From Acidobacteriota bacterium (GTDB lineage Bacteria; Acidobacteriota; UBA890), in NCBI GenBank assembly GCA_022563115.1, contig JADFNY010000092.1, forward strand, positions 1-10,472: a stretch of 10,472 nt of DNA, written 5' to 3'. Shown one piece after another: positions 1 to 6,472 of this stretch; the stretch's first letter is position 1; every line of letters starts with the position of its first letter. The position numbers were made by a program, and so were the translations under genes. The notes beneath the pieces are model-generated. The model saw nothing but the letters and a program-made list of their open reading frames with translations, searched no databases and had not been told where the DNA came from.

Positions 1-278
1 GTGATCGAGCCCGTCGGCCGCAAGCCGCCCTCGGCGGTCTCGAGGGCGTCGTAGCCGATCAGCTCCGGCCGCCCGTCGCCGTCACGGTCCCATTCCCACA
101 GCGTCACCTCGCCCCCGAGGTCCCAGCGCACGAGATCGATCGATCCATCGGCGTTGACGTCGTACCTGACCGAAGTCACCTCGAACGCTGGAGGCATCAA
201 CTGCTTCCGGAGGATGAACGCGCCGCCGACGGCGGCGCTGATGAGCAGCACCACGAGAATCATGTAGAAGCGTTTCAA
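1..278 (-). CDS. Membrane-anchored protein with Asp/Gly-rich repeats, N-terminal part only
   Basis: The reading frame is open on the minus strand from a TTG at 278 to the window edge, so the C-terminus is missing (about 92 residues seen). The N-terminus MKRFYMILVVLL is basic then strongly hydrophobic to about residue 22, which suggests a signal anchor or uncleaved signal peptide. The visible exported part contains DVNADGSID and DRDGDGRPE, two Asp/Gly-rich segments of the kind found in calcium-binding or FG-GAP/VCBS-like surface proteins. An ATG at 263 in the same frame is the alternative start, but it would lose the Lys-Arg preceding the hydrophobic segment. Neither start has a clear Shine-Dalgarno. 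Function is unknown. About 200 bases separate it from the stop of the lipoprotein gene upstream, so operon membership is unclear. Confidence 0.55.
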   Translation of the reverse strand, partial: MKRFYMILVVLLISAAVGGAFILRKQLMPPAFEVTSVRYDVNADGSIDLVRWDLGGEVTLWEWDRDGDGRPELIGYDALETAEGGLRPTGSI

Positions 279-478
279 TTGGAGCGCACCCGAGGGATTC
301 GTTGAGCGGAACCTACGCCGACTTCGGGGTCAGACTAGCACGGCGCGAGCGCAGCCCCGGATGGAGGGAAACTCGCCTGGCGGCGTGCTCTGAGCGGGTT
401 GCCGGCCGGGTCGAGCGGGGGCCATCGATACACTTCCGCGGCGCGCTCGCGCACAGCCGGCAAGGTGCTGCGAAAGGG
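279..478. other. Intergenic spacer with no recognised feature
   Basis: This is the 200-base gap between the lipoprotein stop and the start of the left-edge gene. I see no convincing hairpin terminator, promoter or small gene in it. Long plus-strand frames that begin here are antisense shadows of the minus-strand genes. Confidence 0.4.
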
Positions 479-1579
479 CTACGCGCCGGAACCGATCACC
501 GCGTCGCCTATTCCCTCCTCGGCCATCCGCTGCAGAAACTCGAGATCGGCCTGGGTCAGGTTCGCCTCGATGGTGATTCTCCGATCGTCCTGCTCGGCGT
601 GCACGCCGCGGTCGAGAATCTTGAAGAGCTCCGGCTGGCTCCCCTGTATCAGCATCTTGCCCATGGAGAGCAGGCCGTTGAGCGAGTCGGTCAGCATGCC
701 GGCGTCCTCCGGACTCCCGGAGATGCCCGCGAGGCGAATCGACAGGCCGTCACCGATCCGCATCGACAGCGTGATCGTCTCGATGCTTTCGATCGCGGTG
801 GCCGGCACCATGGCGCCCGGCATGCTCTGGCCGAGGTCGGCGACTTGATCATCCCAGGTCGACTTGGTGGCAACCAGCCAGATCTGGCCGTGCCCGGCGA
901 CCTCAGAGATCAAATCGTTCATGTCGGGGTCCGACTTGAGGGTCTCGCGGCGACCGCCGTCGACGTCGATCACGATGCGGAGGCTTTCCTCCGTGCCGAT
1001 CGCCAGCGTCGTGTCGTCGAGAACCACGATGTAGGCGTTGTCCGCGGGCTCGGTCTCGGCCTCGGCGCCGGGGCTGTAAATGTTCTCGTCGCGCCCGACC
1101 GAGACTTCGAGGTTGCGGACGAAGTCGTCGACCGCGTACATCGTGGCGCCTTCGTACTCGATGCTCTCGGCATCGGTGAGCAACGACTCGAAACGACCGC
1201 GGTCGAAGTCCGCCTCGATCAGCACGACCGGCCAGTCGTCACCGGCGCCGCCGGGCATGAGCGCGACACCCATCTGCCGCAGGTCTTCGCGCAGGTCGAT
1301 GCCGGTGGCCTCCTCGAATTGTTCCAGGGCTTGCGTGTCCTCGTTGCGGTGGAGCATCTCCTCGTACTGGTCCCACTGCTCCGCCGGCAGCGCTTCGGCG
1401 AGAGCCTCGAAGTCGATCCAGGCGATCGCCGTGGCGCCGGAAGGCAGCCGATCGATCAGCGCCCGCGACTCGGCCACGCTCTCGTAATCGATCGAAACCG
1501 AGCACCCCAGCGTGAGGGCCATGGCGCCGCAGGCGCCGATCTGCAAGAAGCCTCTGCAGATTTTCGTCAGGCTGTTCAT
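479..1579 (-). CDS. Secreted lipoprotein of unknown function, co-transcribed with ABC exporter
   Basis: A 366-aa protein. Residues 1-25 form a type II signal peptide ending in L-T-L-G-C with the lipid-modified cysteine at about residue 26; Ser at +2 suggests outer-membrane sorting by the usual Lol rule. The mature part is acidic, begins with a segment like LPSGATAIAWIDFEAL, and has no transmembrane helices. It loosely resembles DUF3352-type proteins, but I am not certain. The start is the ATG at 1579, preceded by a good AGGAGA seven bases upstream; that Shine-Dalgarno contains the TAG stop of the permease gene, implying coupled translation. A longer frame reaching 1849 would run antisense-like through the permease and is rejected. 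The context (ATPase, permease, lipoprotein) suggests an accessory or cargo-binding lipoprotein, which is inference. Confidence 0.8.
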   Translation of the reverse strand: MNSLTKICRGFLQIGACGAMALTLGCSVSIDYESVAESRALIDRLPSGATAIAWIDFEALAEALPAEQWDQYEEMLHRNEDTQALEQFEEATGIDLREDLRQMGVALMPGGAGDDWPVVLIEADFDRGRFESLLTDAESIEYEGATMYAVDDFVRNLEVSVGRDENIYSPGAEAETEPADNAYIVVLDDTTLAIGTEESLRIVIDVDGGRRETLKSDPDMNDLISEVAGHGQIWLVATKSTWDDQVADLGQSMPGAMVPATAIESIETITLSMRIGDGLSIRLAGISGSPEDAGMLTDSLNGLLSMGKMLIQGSQPELFKILDRGVHAEQDDRRITIEANLTQADLEFLQRMAEEGIGDAVIGSGA

Positions 1580-1589
1580 CGTCGTTCTC

Positions 1590-2510
1590 CTAATAATCAC
1601 GCCGTGTGAACCACCAGCAAGCGAGAAACAGACACAAGACCGCGAAAGGAATCGAATAGAGAATCGGAAGCAAAGATACAGGCTCGTTCTGGGCGCTGGC
1701 CACCGCAATCCGCCGCAGCCCCTCACTCTTGGGTAGCGTCCAGTACAGGCCCTCGGCAAACGCCGTGGCTGCCTGTCGTCGCCACCCCGCAGGGAACGCC
1801 ACGGCGCGCCACTCGGTGTACACGTGGAAGGGATACATGACGTGACCACCGATCCAGACCATCAAGCCGACCATGCCGGCGACGGGGCCGTTGCGGGTGA
1901 TGATTCCCGTGAGCACGGTCGCCGAGTAGCAAACAGAGTAGACGAAGAGGATGACCATGCCGGCGAGCATGAAGCCCATGCTTCCGAGACCGGTCTTGAT
2001 CCTCAGAACGGTCCAGCTGCCGACGACCAGGTAGGCGACGCCGATGCTGATGACGGCCACCGAGCCGAGGGCGCGTCCGAGTAGTAGCGTCGATCGCGAG
2101 ACCGGTTGGGCGACGAGCAAGTCGACCCACCCCTCCCTGGCCATCGCCGGGACATGGTTGCTGGTCAGAAAGAGAGCCAATAGGACGCCGATGAAATACA
2201 GGGTGCTGATGATGCCGACCTGGAACCAGCGCACGATGTCGTCGACGGGGATCTCCTGACCGCCGATTTGGAGGTCCTGACCGAACAATCGCGCCGACGC
2301 CAGTGTTCCTTCGACGATGTCGAGATTCACCGCGGTCGAGAGGAGCACGAGAAAGAAAGTAATGCCGATCAGATAGGTGATCAGGGTCCAGCGGTGGAGC
2401 GACTCGCGCACCGTGTAGGCGACGAGCGCCTGGATTTGACGCGACATCAGCTGGGCCTGAGAGATGTCGCCGCCGCCGTGTCCCATCACGAGCGTAGGAG
2501 TCTCGCTCAT
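1590..2510 (-). CDS. ABC-2 type transporter permease
   Basis: A 306-aa integral membrane protein with about six hydrophobic segments, near residues 42-62, 97-117, 148-166, 178-202, 207-229 and 279-301. The long extracytoplasmic loop between the first two (residues 63-96) and the cytoplasmic motif around LLVAQPVSRSTLLLGRALG (residues 131-149) are typical of ABC-2 exporters of the NosY/CcmA-partner kind. It would form the membrane channel for the adjacent ATPase. Its ATG overlaps the TGA of the ATPase gene by four bases (ATGA), so the two are almost certainly translationally coupled. The stop lies inside the Shine-Dalgarno of the following lipoprotein. The substrate cannot be told from sequence. 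Confidence 0.9.
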   Translation of the reverse strand: MSETPTLVMGHGGGDISQAQLMSRQIQALVAYTVRESLHRWTLITYLIGITFFLVLLSTAVNLDIVEGTLASARLFGQDLQIGGQEIPVDDIVRWFQVGIISTLYFIGVLLALFLTSNHVPAMAREGWVDLLVAQPVSRSTLLLGRALGSVAVISIGVAYLVVGSWTVLRIKTGLGSMGFMLAGMVILFVYSVCYSATVLTGIITRNGPVAGMVGLMVWIGGHVMYPFHVYTEWRAVAFPAGWRRQAATAFAEGLYWTLPKSEGLRRIAVASAQNEPVSLLPILYSIPFAVLCLFLACWWFTRRDY

Positions 2511-3520
2511 GAGCGCTCCCCGGCGCTGACCGGTTTGGGCTCGGCGATCGAATCCTCCGACCCCAGCGGGGCGTCGCCACCCGGCTGATCGCCAATGGCC
2601 CGTAGAAAGACCTCCTCGAGACTGTTGCGAACCGGCTCGATCCCGTCGACCAGGATGTTTTCCCGGCGCAGTCGATCGATCGCCGCGTTGAGCTCATCTC
2701 GGTCGCGAACGGTCAGGTTCCAGGCCGCCAGACCGGCGGCCGCCTTGACTTCCTCGATCTCCGAGATTGCACCGTCGAGCACCGCCGGAACGCGTTCGAA
2801 ATCGGACGCCACCGTCAGGCGATACTGGCGCTCGCGCGACGTGAGTTCGGCGAGGACGCCGGACTCGACAATCTTGCCGTGGTGCAGAATGGCGACCTCG
2901 TCGCACACCATTTCGACCTCGGTCAGAAGATGGGAGTTCATGAACAGCGTCGTGCCGCGCTCGCGGGCGCGGCGCAGGATGTTCCGTACGACAACACGGC
3001 CGAGCGGATCGATACCCTCGGCCGGCTCGTCGAGAAACAGCAACTCCGGATCGTTCAGCAGCGCCTGTGCCAATGCGAGGCGCTGCTTCATGCCTTTGGA
3101 GAAGCCGCCGACCTTGTGCTCGGCCCACTTCCCGAGGTCGACGTCCTCGAGAACGCGTCCGATGCGCTCCTTGCGCTCCGACGCCGGGATTCCGTGCAGG
3201 CGACCGAACAGGTCGAGACAGCGAGAGGCGGTGAGAAACTGCGGGTAGTTGCGCAGTTCGGGCATGTAGCCGATACGGCGCCTTGCCGACGGGGTGCCGG
3301 CGTTTTCACCCATCAGCCGCGCTTCGCCCTCGGTCGGGTGCACGAGGCCGAGCAACGTCTTGACCAGGGTTGTCTTCCCGGCCCCGTTCGGTCCGAGCAG
3401 ACCGAACGCCTGGCCTCGTTCCACCCGGATATCGACGCCTCGTAGCGCCTCGACCCGGGTTCCGAAGAAGCTCTTGTAGACCTTTCGAAGACCTTGGGTT
3501 TCGATGATTGCGGCGGTCAT
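2507..3520 (-). CDS. ABC transporter ATP-binding protein (ABC-2 exporter type)
   Basis: A 337-aa ATPase subunit. Walker A is GPNGAGKTT at residues 43-51. The Q-loop position reads GYMPE (84-88), with the Glu variant common in CcmA/NosF-type exporters. The signature is FSKGMKQR (140-147), Walker B is LLFLDEP (160-166) followed by an EGIDP D-loop, and the switch His lies in NSHLLTEVE. About 90 residues beyond the nucleotide-binding domain form the C-terminal extension usual for this subgroup. It hydrolyses ATP to drive the downstream permease. The ATG at 3520 lacks a strong Shine-Dalgarno, but homology to family N-termini (IIETQGLRKVYKS) supports it. It is the first gene of the three-gene unit; one copy of a 52-base repeat lies about 95 bases upstream. 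Confidence 0.93.
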   Translation of the reverse strand: MTAAIIETQGLRKVYKSFFGTRVEALRGVDIRVERGQAFGLLGPNGAGKTTLVKTLLGLVHPTEGEARLMGENAGTPSARRRIGYMPELRNYPQFLTASRCLDLFGRLHGIPASERKERIGRVLEDVDLGKWAEHKVGGFSKGMKQRLALAQALLNDPELLFLDEPAEGIDPLGRVVVRNILRRARERGTTLFMNSHLLTEVEMVCDEVAILHHGKIVESGVLAELTSRERQYRLTVASDFERVPAVLDGAISEIEEVKAAAGLAAWNLTVRDRDELNAAIDRLRRENILVDGIEPVRNSLEEVFLRAIGDQPGGDAPLGSEDSIAEPKPVSAGERS

Positions 3521-3613
3521 GGTCGAGGGTGACGGGGCGACACGGGCCTGTCGATGGAGTGCCCTCCAGAGGGCGCGGAAGTGTCGAGATGGTACAGCCC
3601 GTTCACGGTGTCT

Positions 3614-3665
3614 CTCCAGCAGGCCGTGGTGAAAGTGTAATGGGTCTGGTTACGTCGCCGAGGGC
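3614..3665 (-). repeat. 52-base dispersed repeat, copy A (upstream of ABC operon)
   Basis: Read on the minus strand, this 52-base segment matches 10235-10286 on the plus strand at 47 of 52 positions, and all five differences are transitions. The invariant core includes GTAACCAGACCCAT and ACACTTTCACCACGGCCTGC. In both places the repeat lies just upstream of a gene start and points in that gene's direction. Possible roles are a shared upstream regulatory segment or a dispersed repeat unit; I recognise no named element. Confidence 0.75.
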
Positions 3666-3673
3666 GCATCTCC

Positions 3674-3700
3674 GGCGATCGAGCGCCATACTCGATCGCC
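3674..3700. repeat. Perfect hairpin in the ABC/nifU-like intergenic spacer
   Basis: The arms GGCGATCGAG (3674-3683) and CTCGATCGCC (3691-3700) are exact reverse complements separated by seven bases. There is no T-tract on either side, so it is more likely an operator or structural repeat than an intrinsic terminator. It lies between divergent genes. Confidence 0.5.
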
Positions 3701-3703
3701 ACC

Positions 3704-3754
3704 TTAACAGGGTGCTGAAGAACTCCCGGGGGTAGTTTTTCAGCACCCTGTTGA
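3704..3754. repeat. Long near-palindrome, possible transposon-end-derived repeat unit
   Basis: Two 24-base arms (3704-3727 and 3731-3754) pair at 21 of 24 positions around a GGG loop. The core is AACAGGGTGCTGAA with its exact reverse complement TTCAGCACCCTGTT. From memory, cores of the GGGTGCTGAAAAA type occur at the ends of several transposase-bearing elements and in small palindromic repeats, so this could be a solo MITE/REP-like unit with no transposase. It also lies about 45 bases before the nifU-like start and could act as a leader hairpin. No clear target duplication flanks it. Confidence 0.55.
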
Positions 3755-3800
3755 CTACGGGGTCGCGCTGCTCGCGGTTTCGGGAGACTATTGCGGCAGC

Positions 3801-4181
3801 ATGACCGAGTACTCGGAGACGTTCCTCGATCACTACAGACGGCCGCGGAACACCGGCGATCTCGATAAGCCCGACGCCGTCGCCATCGTCCACAACGACG
3901 TCTGCGGCGACGTTCTTCGCCTCGCGATCACCGCGGAGCCCGACGACGAAACGGCGCGCCGGCGGATCATCGCCGTTCGCTTCAAGGCCTACGGCTGCGC
4001 CGCCACCATCGCCGTGGGATCGGTGATCAGTGAGATGGTTGTCGGCAAGCGCGTCGGCGAGATCGAAAAGATAGGTGCCGATGATGTCGTTGCCGCCCTC
4101 GATGGCCTGCCGCCGGGTCGTATCCACGCCGTCGTGCTCGGGCGCGCGGCGTTGCGCGACGCGATCTCGCGGCTCGACTGA
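3801..4181 (+). CDS. NifU/IscU-like Fe-S scaffold protein lacking the third cysteine
   Basis: A 126-aa protein covering the IscU/NifU N-terminal fold: YSETFLDHYRRPRNTG at the N-terminus, NDVCGD (Cys35, Asp37), YGCAATIA (Cys66) and a C-terminal LPPGRIHAVVLG. Family members assemble 2Fe-2S clusters on three Cys plus Asp/His and hand them to apo-proteins. Here the third Cys, which follows the His in the usual LPP-K-x-HCS motif and accepts sulfur in IscU, is Ala110; His109 and the catalytic-site Asp are kept. It may therefore be a carrier, a regulator or an altered scaffold. The ATG at 3801 is chosen because it precedes the conserved start of the fold; the Shine-Dalgarno is weak. It is monocistronic and ends before a strong hairpin. 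Fe-S context: a DUF59 gene lies at the right edge of the window. Confidence 0.85.
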   Translation: MTEYSETFLDHYRRPRNTGDLDKPDAVAIVHNDVCGDVLRLAITAEPDDETARRRIIAVRFKAYGCAATIAVGSVISEMVVGKRVGEIEKIGADDVVAALDGLPPGRIHAVVLGRAALRDAISRLD

Positions 4182-4201
4182 CAACGGCTGTACAAACCAA
4201 A

Positions 4202-4231
4202 CGCGGGAGCTGCCGAGCGGCAGCTCCCGCG
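4202..4231. terminator. Intrinsic-type hairpin terminator between convergent genes
   Basis: Fourteen-base arms (4202-4215 and 4218-4231, core GCGGGAGCTGCCG) are perfectly complementary around a two-base loop. It sits 20 bases after the nifU-like stop and 28 bases after the stop of the 110-aa minus-strand gene. Only the minus-strand exit has a T-rich tail (TTTGGTTTGT), so it should terminate best for the minus-strand gene, but it can serve both. Confidence 0.8.
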
Positions 4232-4258
4232 CTGAACTTCAACCGGCCGGCGGAGGTA

Positions 4259-4591
4259 TCAGCAGGCCAGGACTTCGAGGCGCTCCCGGATGACGGCCGC
4301 GGTCACGCCGATCATGCGGCAGATGTCCTCGAACCAGGTGCTGGCGAAGAACTCTTCCGGATCACCGTCTTCCGTCAAGCCGCGCAACTTCTTGCGCTCC
4401 GACAGAGTCAACTCATCCTGCTGGCGGATACGCAGCAGGAACTCGTAGTCCTTGAGAGCGAGCTCGATCACTGACACGAAGAGCTCGCGATACGCCTCGT
4501 CGTCGACCCATTCCTCGTCGGGTTTCGCGTCGAGCGCAAGCCCCGCAATCGGCACCCGCGGAGCTTCGAGAATGGCAGCCTCTACGGACAT
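4259..4591 (-). CDS. Small helical protein of unknown function behind a sigma-54 promoter
   Basis: A 110-aa, acidic, probably all-helical soluble protein with no signal peptide or membrane segment. The C-terminal part (EEFFASTWFEDICRMIG followed by VIRERLEVL) recalls a loose group of small phage-like or uncharacterised proteins with an FF-S-WF-IC pattern; I cannot name a family. The ATG at 4591 has a strong GGAGG seven bases upstream. A near-consensus -24/-12 promoter lies about 60-90 bases upstream and the gene ends at a hairpin terminator, so it is probably a single-gene transcript. The neighbouring sigma-54 activator is the obvious candidate regulator. The central stretch (RIRQQDELTLSERKKL) is charged and could contact nucleic acid or protein. 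Function is unknown. Confidence 0.75.
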   Translation of the reverse strand: MSVEAAILEAPRVPIAGLALDAKPDEEWVDDEAYRELFVSVIELALKDYEFLLRIRQQDELTLSERKKLRGLTEDGDPEEFFASTWFEDICRMIGVTAAVIRERLEVLAC

Positions 4592-4662
4592 CTTCGGCCT
4601 CCAGAATCATCATGAGAGTGGCTGGGCCGCCCCTTGCCCCCCAGCCTCTTGCCCCAAGCAAA

Positions 4663-4678
4663 TGCAATGCGCATGCCA
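4663..4678 (-). promoter_or_regulatory. Sigma-54 (-24/-12) promoter
   Basis: On the minus strand the sequence reads TGGCATGCGCATTGCA, against the RpoN consensus TGGCACG-N4-TTGCA. Only one position differs, and the GG-N10-GC spacing is exact (GG at 4677-4676, GC at 4665-4664). The start of transcription is predicted near 4653, giving a leader of about 60 bases before the ATG at 4591. Confidence 0.8.
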
Positions 4679-4775
4679 ACTCCGGCATCAACCCCCTCCT
4701 GCGACCCGCGCTGCCGCTGGGTTTGCGGGGAATCGTTCAGCCCCGAAAGATGAGGCTGGCGGCCGAGTGGATCAT

Positions 4776-4784
4776 ATGAGCCAT
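4776..4784. promoter_or_regulatory. Candidate activator-binding site 1 (ATGAGCCAT)
   Basis: ATGAGCCAT lies within the imperfect palindrome TCATATGAGCCATGA (4772-4786), about 100 bases upstream of the -24 element. The same nonamer recurs in reverse complement at 4846-4854. Activator binding is inferred from position and repetition only. Confidence 0.45.
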
Positions 4785-4845
4785 GAAAATCAATAAAAGG
4801 CCTTCGATCCCGCGGAAACCCCGGCCCGTAGAGGATTCGCTCCAT

Positions 4846-4854
4846 ATGGCTCAT
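4846..4854. promoter_or_regulatory. Candidate activator-binding site 2 (ATGGCTCAT)
   Basis: This is the reverse complement of site 1, set in CCATATGGCTCATTTCATCC. It lies about 170 bases upstream of the -24 element. Part of it (GGCTCATTT) recurs at 6342-6350 in the activator's own leader. Confidence 0.45.
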
Positions 4855-4915
4855 TTCATCCATTGTGGACGTAATCAGCCAGTCAATTCTGGGTTGCGGG
4901 CGGCGGCCGCGGCCC

Positions 4916-6280
4916 TCATGCGGCGTCGAGACCGAACTTCCTGAGGCGATATCGCAGCGTGGCGCGGGACAAACCCAGGAGGCGCGCCGCCTGGCTCTTG
5001 TTGTGGCGGCTGTGCTCGAGGGCCTGTTTCAGCAGCGACCTCTCGACTTCCTCGAGCGACAAACCCTGGGGCGGTAGTGAGACGGCGACGTTGGCTAGTG
5101 AAACGCGCTCCTCCTGCAGGCGAACTGGAAGGTGCTCGGGGCCGATCGAGTTGTCCTGGGTCAGGATGAGGGCGCGCTCCAGCACGTTCTTCAGCTCGCG
5201 GACGTTCCCCGGCCAACCGTAGTTGAGCAAGATGCGCCGAGCTTCCGGGCGGATGGTGGTAACCACCTTCCCGGTGCTCTCCATGAGCTCGAGCAAGAAG
5301 TGGCGGGCGAGCGGCAGGATGTCCTGGGTGCGCTCGCGCAGCGGGGGGATGGTGATCGGGAAGACGTGGATCCGATAGTAGAGGTCGTCGCGGAACTGTC
5401 GTTTGGCGACCAGGTCGGCGAGGTCGCGGTTGGTGGCGGCGATCAGCCGGACATCGGCGCGCAGGGTCTCGGTGCCGCCGAGGCGGGAGAACTCACGTAG
5501 CTCGAGCACGCGCAGCACCTTCACCTGCACGGCCAAGGTCATCTCGCCGATCTCGTCGAGAAACAGCGTGCCGCCAGTGGCGAGCTCGAATCGGCCGATC
5601 TTGCGTTTCTCCGCCCCCGTGAAGGCACCGGGCTCGTAGCCGAACAGCTCGCTCTCGAGGAGATTCTCCGGCAGGGTGGCGCAGTTGATGGCGACGAAGG
5701 GGTGGCCGCCGCGCCCGCTGTTGTAGTGGATGGCCCGCGCCAGAAGCTCCTTGCCGGTGCCGCTTTCCCCGCTGATCAGGGCAGTGGTGTTGGTGACCGC
5801 GACGTCACCGGCGAGGCGCAGGACCTCGACGACCTGCGGCGACGTCCCGATAATCGCCGAGAAATCGTACTGGCGCTCCAGTTCCTCCCGTAGCACGCGG
5901 TTTTCGGCCACCAGCCGGGTCATCGCGAGGGCCTTTTGGACCGTGCGACGGACGTCGTCCTGATCGAACGGCCTTTCGATGAAGTCGAAGGCTCCGGCTT
6001 TCATCGCCTCGACCGCGGCGGCTACGGTGCCGTAGGCCGTCACCATGATGACCGGTAGTTGTGCGTCGATCTCCTGGATGCTCTTCAGCAAGGTGAGCCC
6101 ATCCATGCCCTGGAGCTTGAGACCGGTGATGACGCCGTCGACCGGCTGAGTCGCCAGGATCTCGAGCGCTTCCTCGCCGCTGCTCGCATGGATGACTTCG
6201 GCGCCGAGCCCTGCGACCTCGGCGCTGATCGCCTCGCGGGTCGTTTCCTCATTGGTGACGAGCATCAGGCTCGGGTTCAT
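4916..6280 (-). CDS. NtrC-family sigma-54 activator with degenerate receiver domain
   Basis: A 454-aa bacterial enhancer-binding protein. It has a receiver-like domain at residues 1-118, a linker helix, a sigma-54 AAA+ domain at about 140-375 (Walker A GESGTGKE near 171-178, GAFTGA loop near 218-223, Walker B LFLDEI near 239-244), and a C-terminal Fis-type helix-turn-helix (NKSQAARLLGLSRATLRYRL). GAFTGA contacts RpoN and drives open-complex formation. The receiver is unusual. The N-terminal acidic pair reads VTNEE, the phosphoacceptor Asp is Gly (VITGLKLQGMDG, residue 53), and the conserved Lys is Arg (FIERPF); the Thr of MVTAYG remains. Phosphorylation is therefore unlikely. The second ATG (6280) is preferred because GAGG lies six bases upstream of it; GAGG abuts the first ATG at 6286. 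No histidine kinase is nearby. The probable target is the downstream 110-aa gene. Confidence 0.92.
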   Translation of the reverse strand: MNPSLMLVTNEETTREAISAEVAGLGAEVIHASSGEEALEILATQPVDGVITGLKLQGMDGLTLLKSIQEIDAQLPVIMVTAYGTVAAAVEAMKAGAFDFIERPFDQDDVRRTVQKALAMTRLVAENRVLREELERQYDFSAIIGTSPQVVEVLRLAGDVAVTNTTALISGESGTGKELLARAIHYNSGRGGHPFVAINCATLPENLLESELFGYEPGAFTGAEKRKIGRFELATGGTLFLDEIGEMTLAVQVKVLRVLELREFSRLGGTETLRADVRLIAATNRDLADLVAKRQFRDDLYYRIHVFPITIPPLRERTQDILPLARHFLLELMESTGKVVTTIRPEARRILLNYGWPGNVRELKNVLERALILTQDNSIGPEHLPVRLQEERVSLANVAVSLPPQGLSLEEVERSLLKQALEHSRHNKSQAARLLGLSRATLRYRLRKFGLDAA

Positions 6281-6321
6281 CGGCATCCTCGGGGCTGTTC
6301 GGCCACCCTCTTGCGCGTGTT

Positions 6322-6342
6322 CGGTCGGTCATGACCCGACCG
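6322..6342. promoter_or_regulatory. Palindrome in the leader of the activator gene
   Basis: CGGTCGG (6322-6328) and CCGACCG (6336-6342) flank the self-complementary TCATGA (6329-6334), with one extra C. It falls about 40-60 bases before the activator start codon and just downstream of its TATAAT box, the place for an operator or a leader hairpin. The overlapping GGCTCATTT at 6342-6350 matches site 2 before the 110-aa gene. Confidence 0.45.
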
Positions 6343-6360
6343 GCTCATTTGGTCCACTCC

Positions 6361-6366
6361 ATTATA
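6361..6366 (-). promoter_or_regulatory. Candidate -10 box of the activator gene
   Basis: The minus strand reads TATAAT, a perfect -10 hexamer, 81 bases before the start codon at 6280. The IS1595 transposon begins at 6370, so whatever -35 existed has been replaced by the transposon end. I see no good -35 on either the present or the reconstructed ancestral sequence. Confidence 0.4.
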
Positions 6367-6369
6367 GAG
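6362..6369. repeat. Target-site duplication of the IS1595 transposon, left copy
   Basis: TTATAGAG directly abuts the left terminal repeat and is repeated exactly at 10054-10061. Eight bases is the usual IS1595-family duplication length. Confidence 0.9.
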
Positions 6370-6395
6370 GGTAACTATCCCTTGTGTGTAGAAGC
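6370..6395 (+). repeat. IS1595 left terminal inverted repeat
   Basis: It begins GGTAACTATCCCTTG and pairs with 10028-10053 on the other strand at 22 of 26 positions; the mismatches fall at positions 3, 16, 17 and 22. Confidence 0.9.
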
Positions 6396-6472
6396 GGACT
6401 ATTATGGATAAACTATTCTTTGGGCAGGTTGATCCGCAAGGCTCACCGCCCCGTTGCCTTCCGAAGGCCAGA

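Larger units (their letters stand above)
4592..4915. promoter_or_regulatory. 324-base regulatory spacer between the sigma-54 activator and its putative target
   Basis: No gene is visible here. It holds a -24/-12 promoter (4663-4678), two candidate activator-binding sites (4776-4784 and 4846-4854) and a GC-rich imperfect hairpin just after the activator stop (about 4898-4915). The arrangement (enhancer sites 100-200 bases upstream of a sigma-54 promoter) is what NtrC-family activators use. Confidence 0.6.

Noticed and set aside
302..1609. 435-aa plus-strand open frame
   Set aside because: It is antisense to the lipoprotein gene, which has a lipobox, a good Shine-Dalgarno and operon coupling. 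High-GC coding DNA often leaves the opposite strand open; the residues show no family features.
1580..1849. N-terminal extension of the lipoprotein frame up to 1849
   Set aside because: It would overlap the permease C-terminus in another frame and bury the signal peptide; the ATG at 1579 with AGGAGA is clearly the start.
3603..4184. 193-aa minus-strand frame over the nifU-like gene and spacer
   Set aside because: It is antisense to a recognised Fe-S scaffold and runs through hairpins and the 52-base repeat; no family features.
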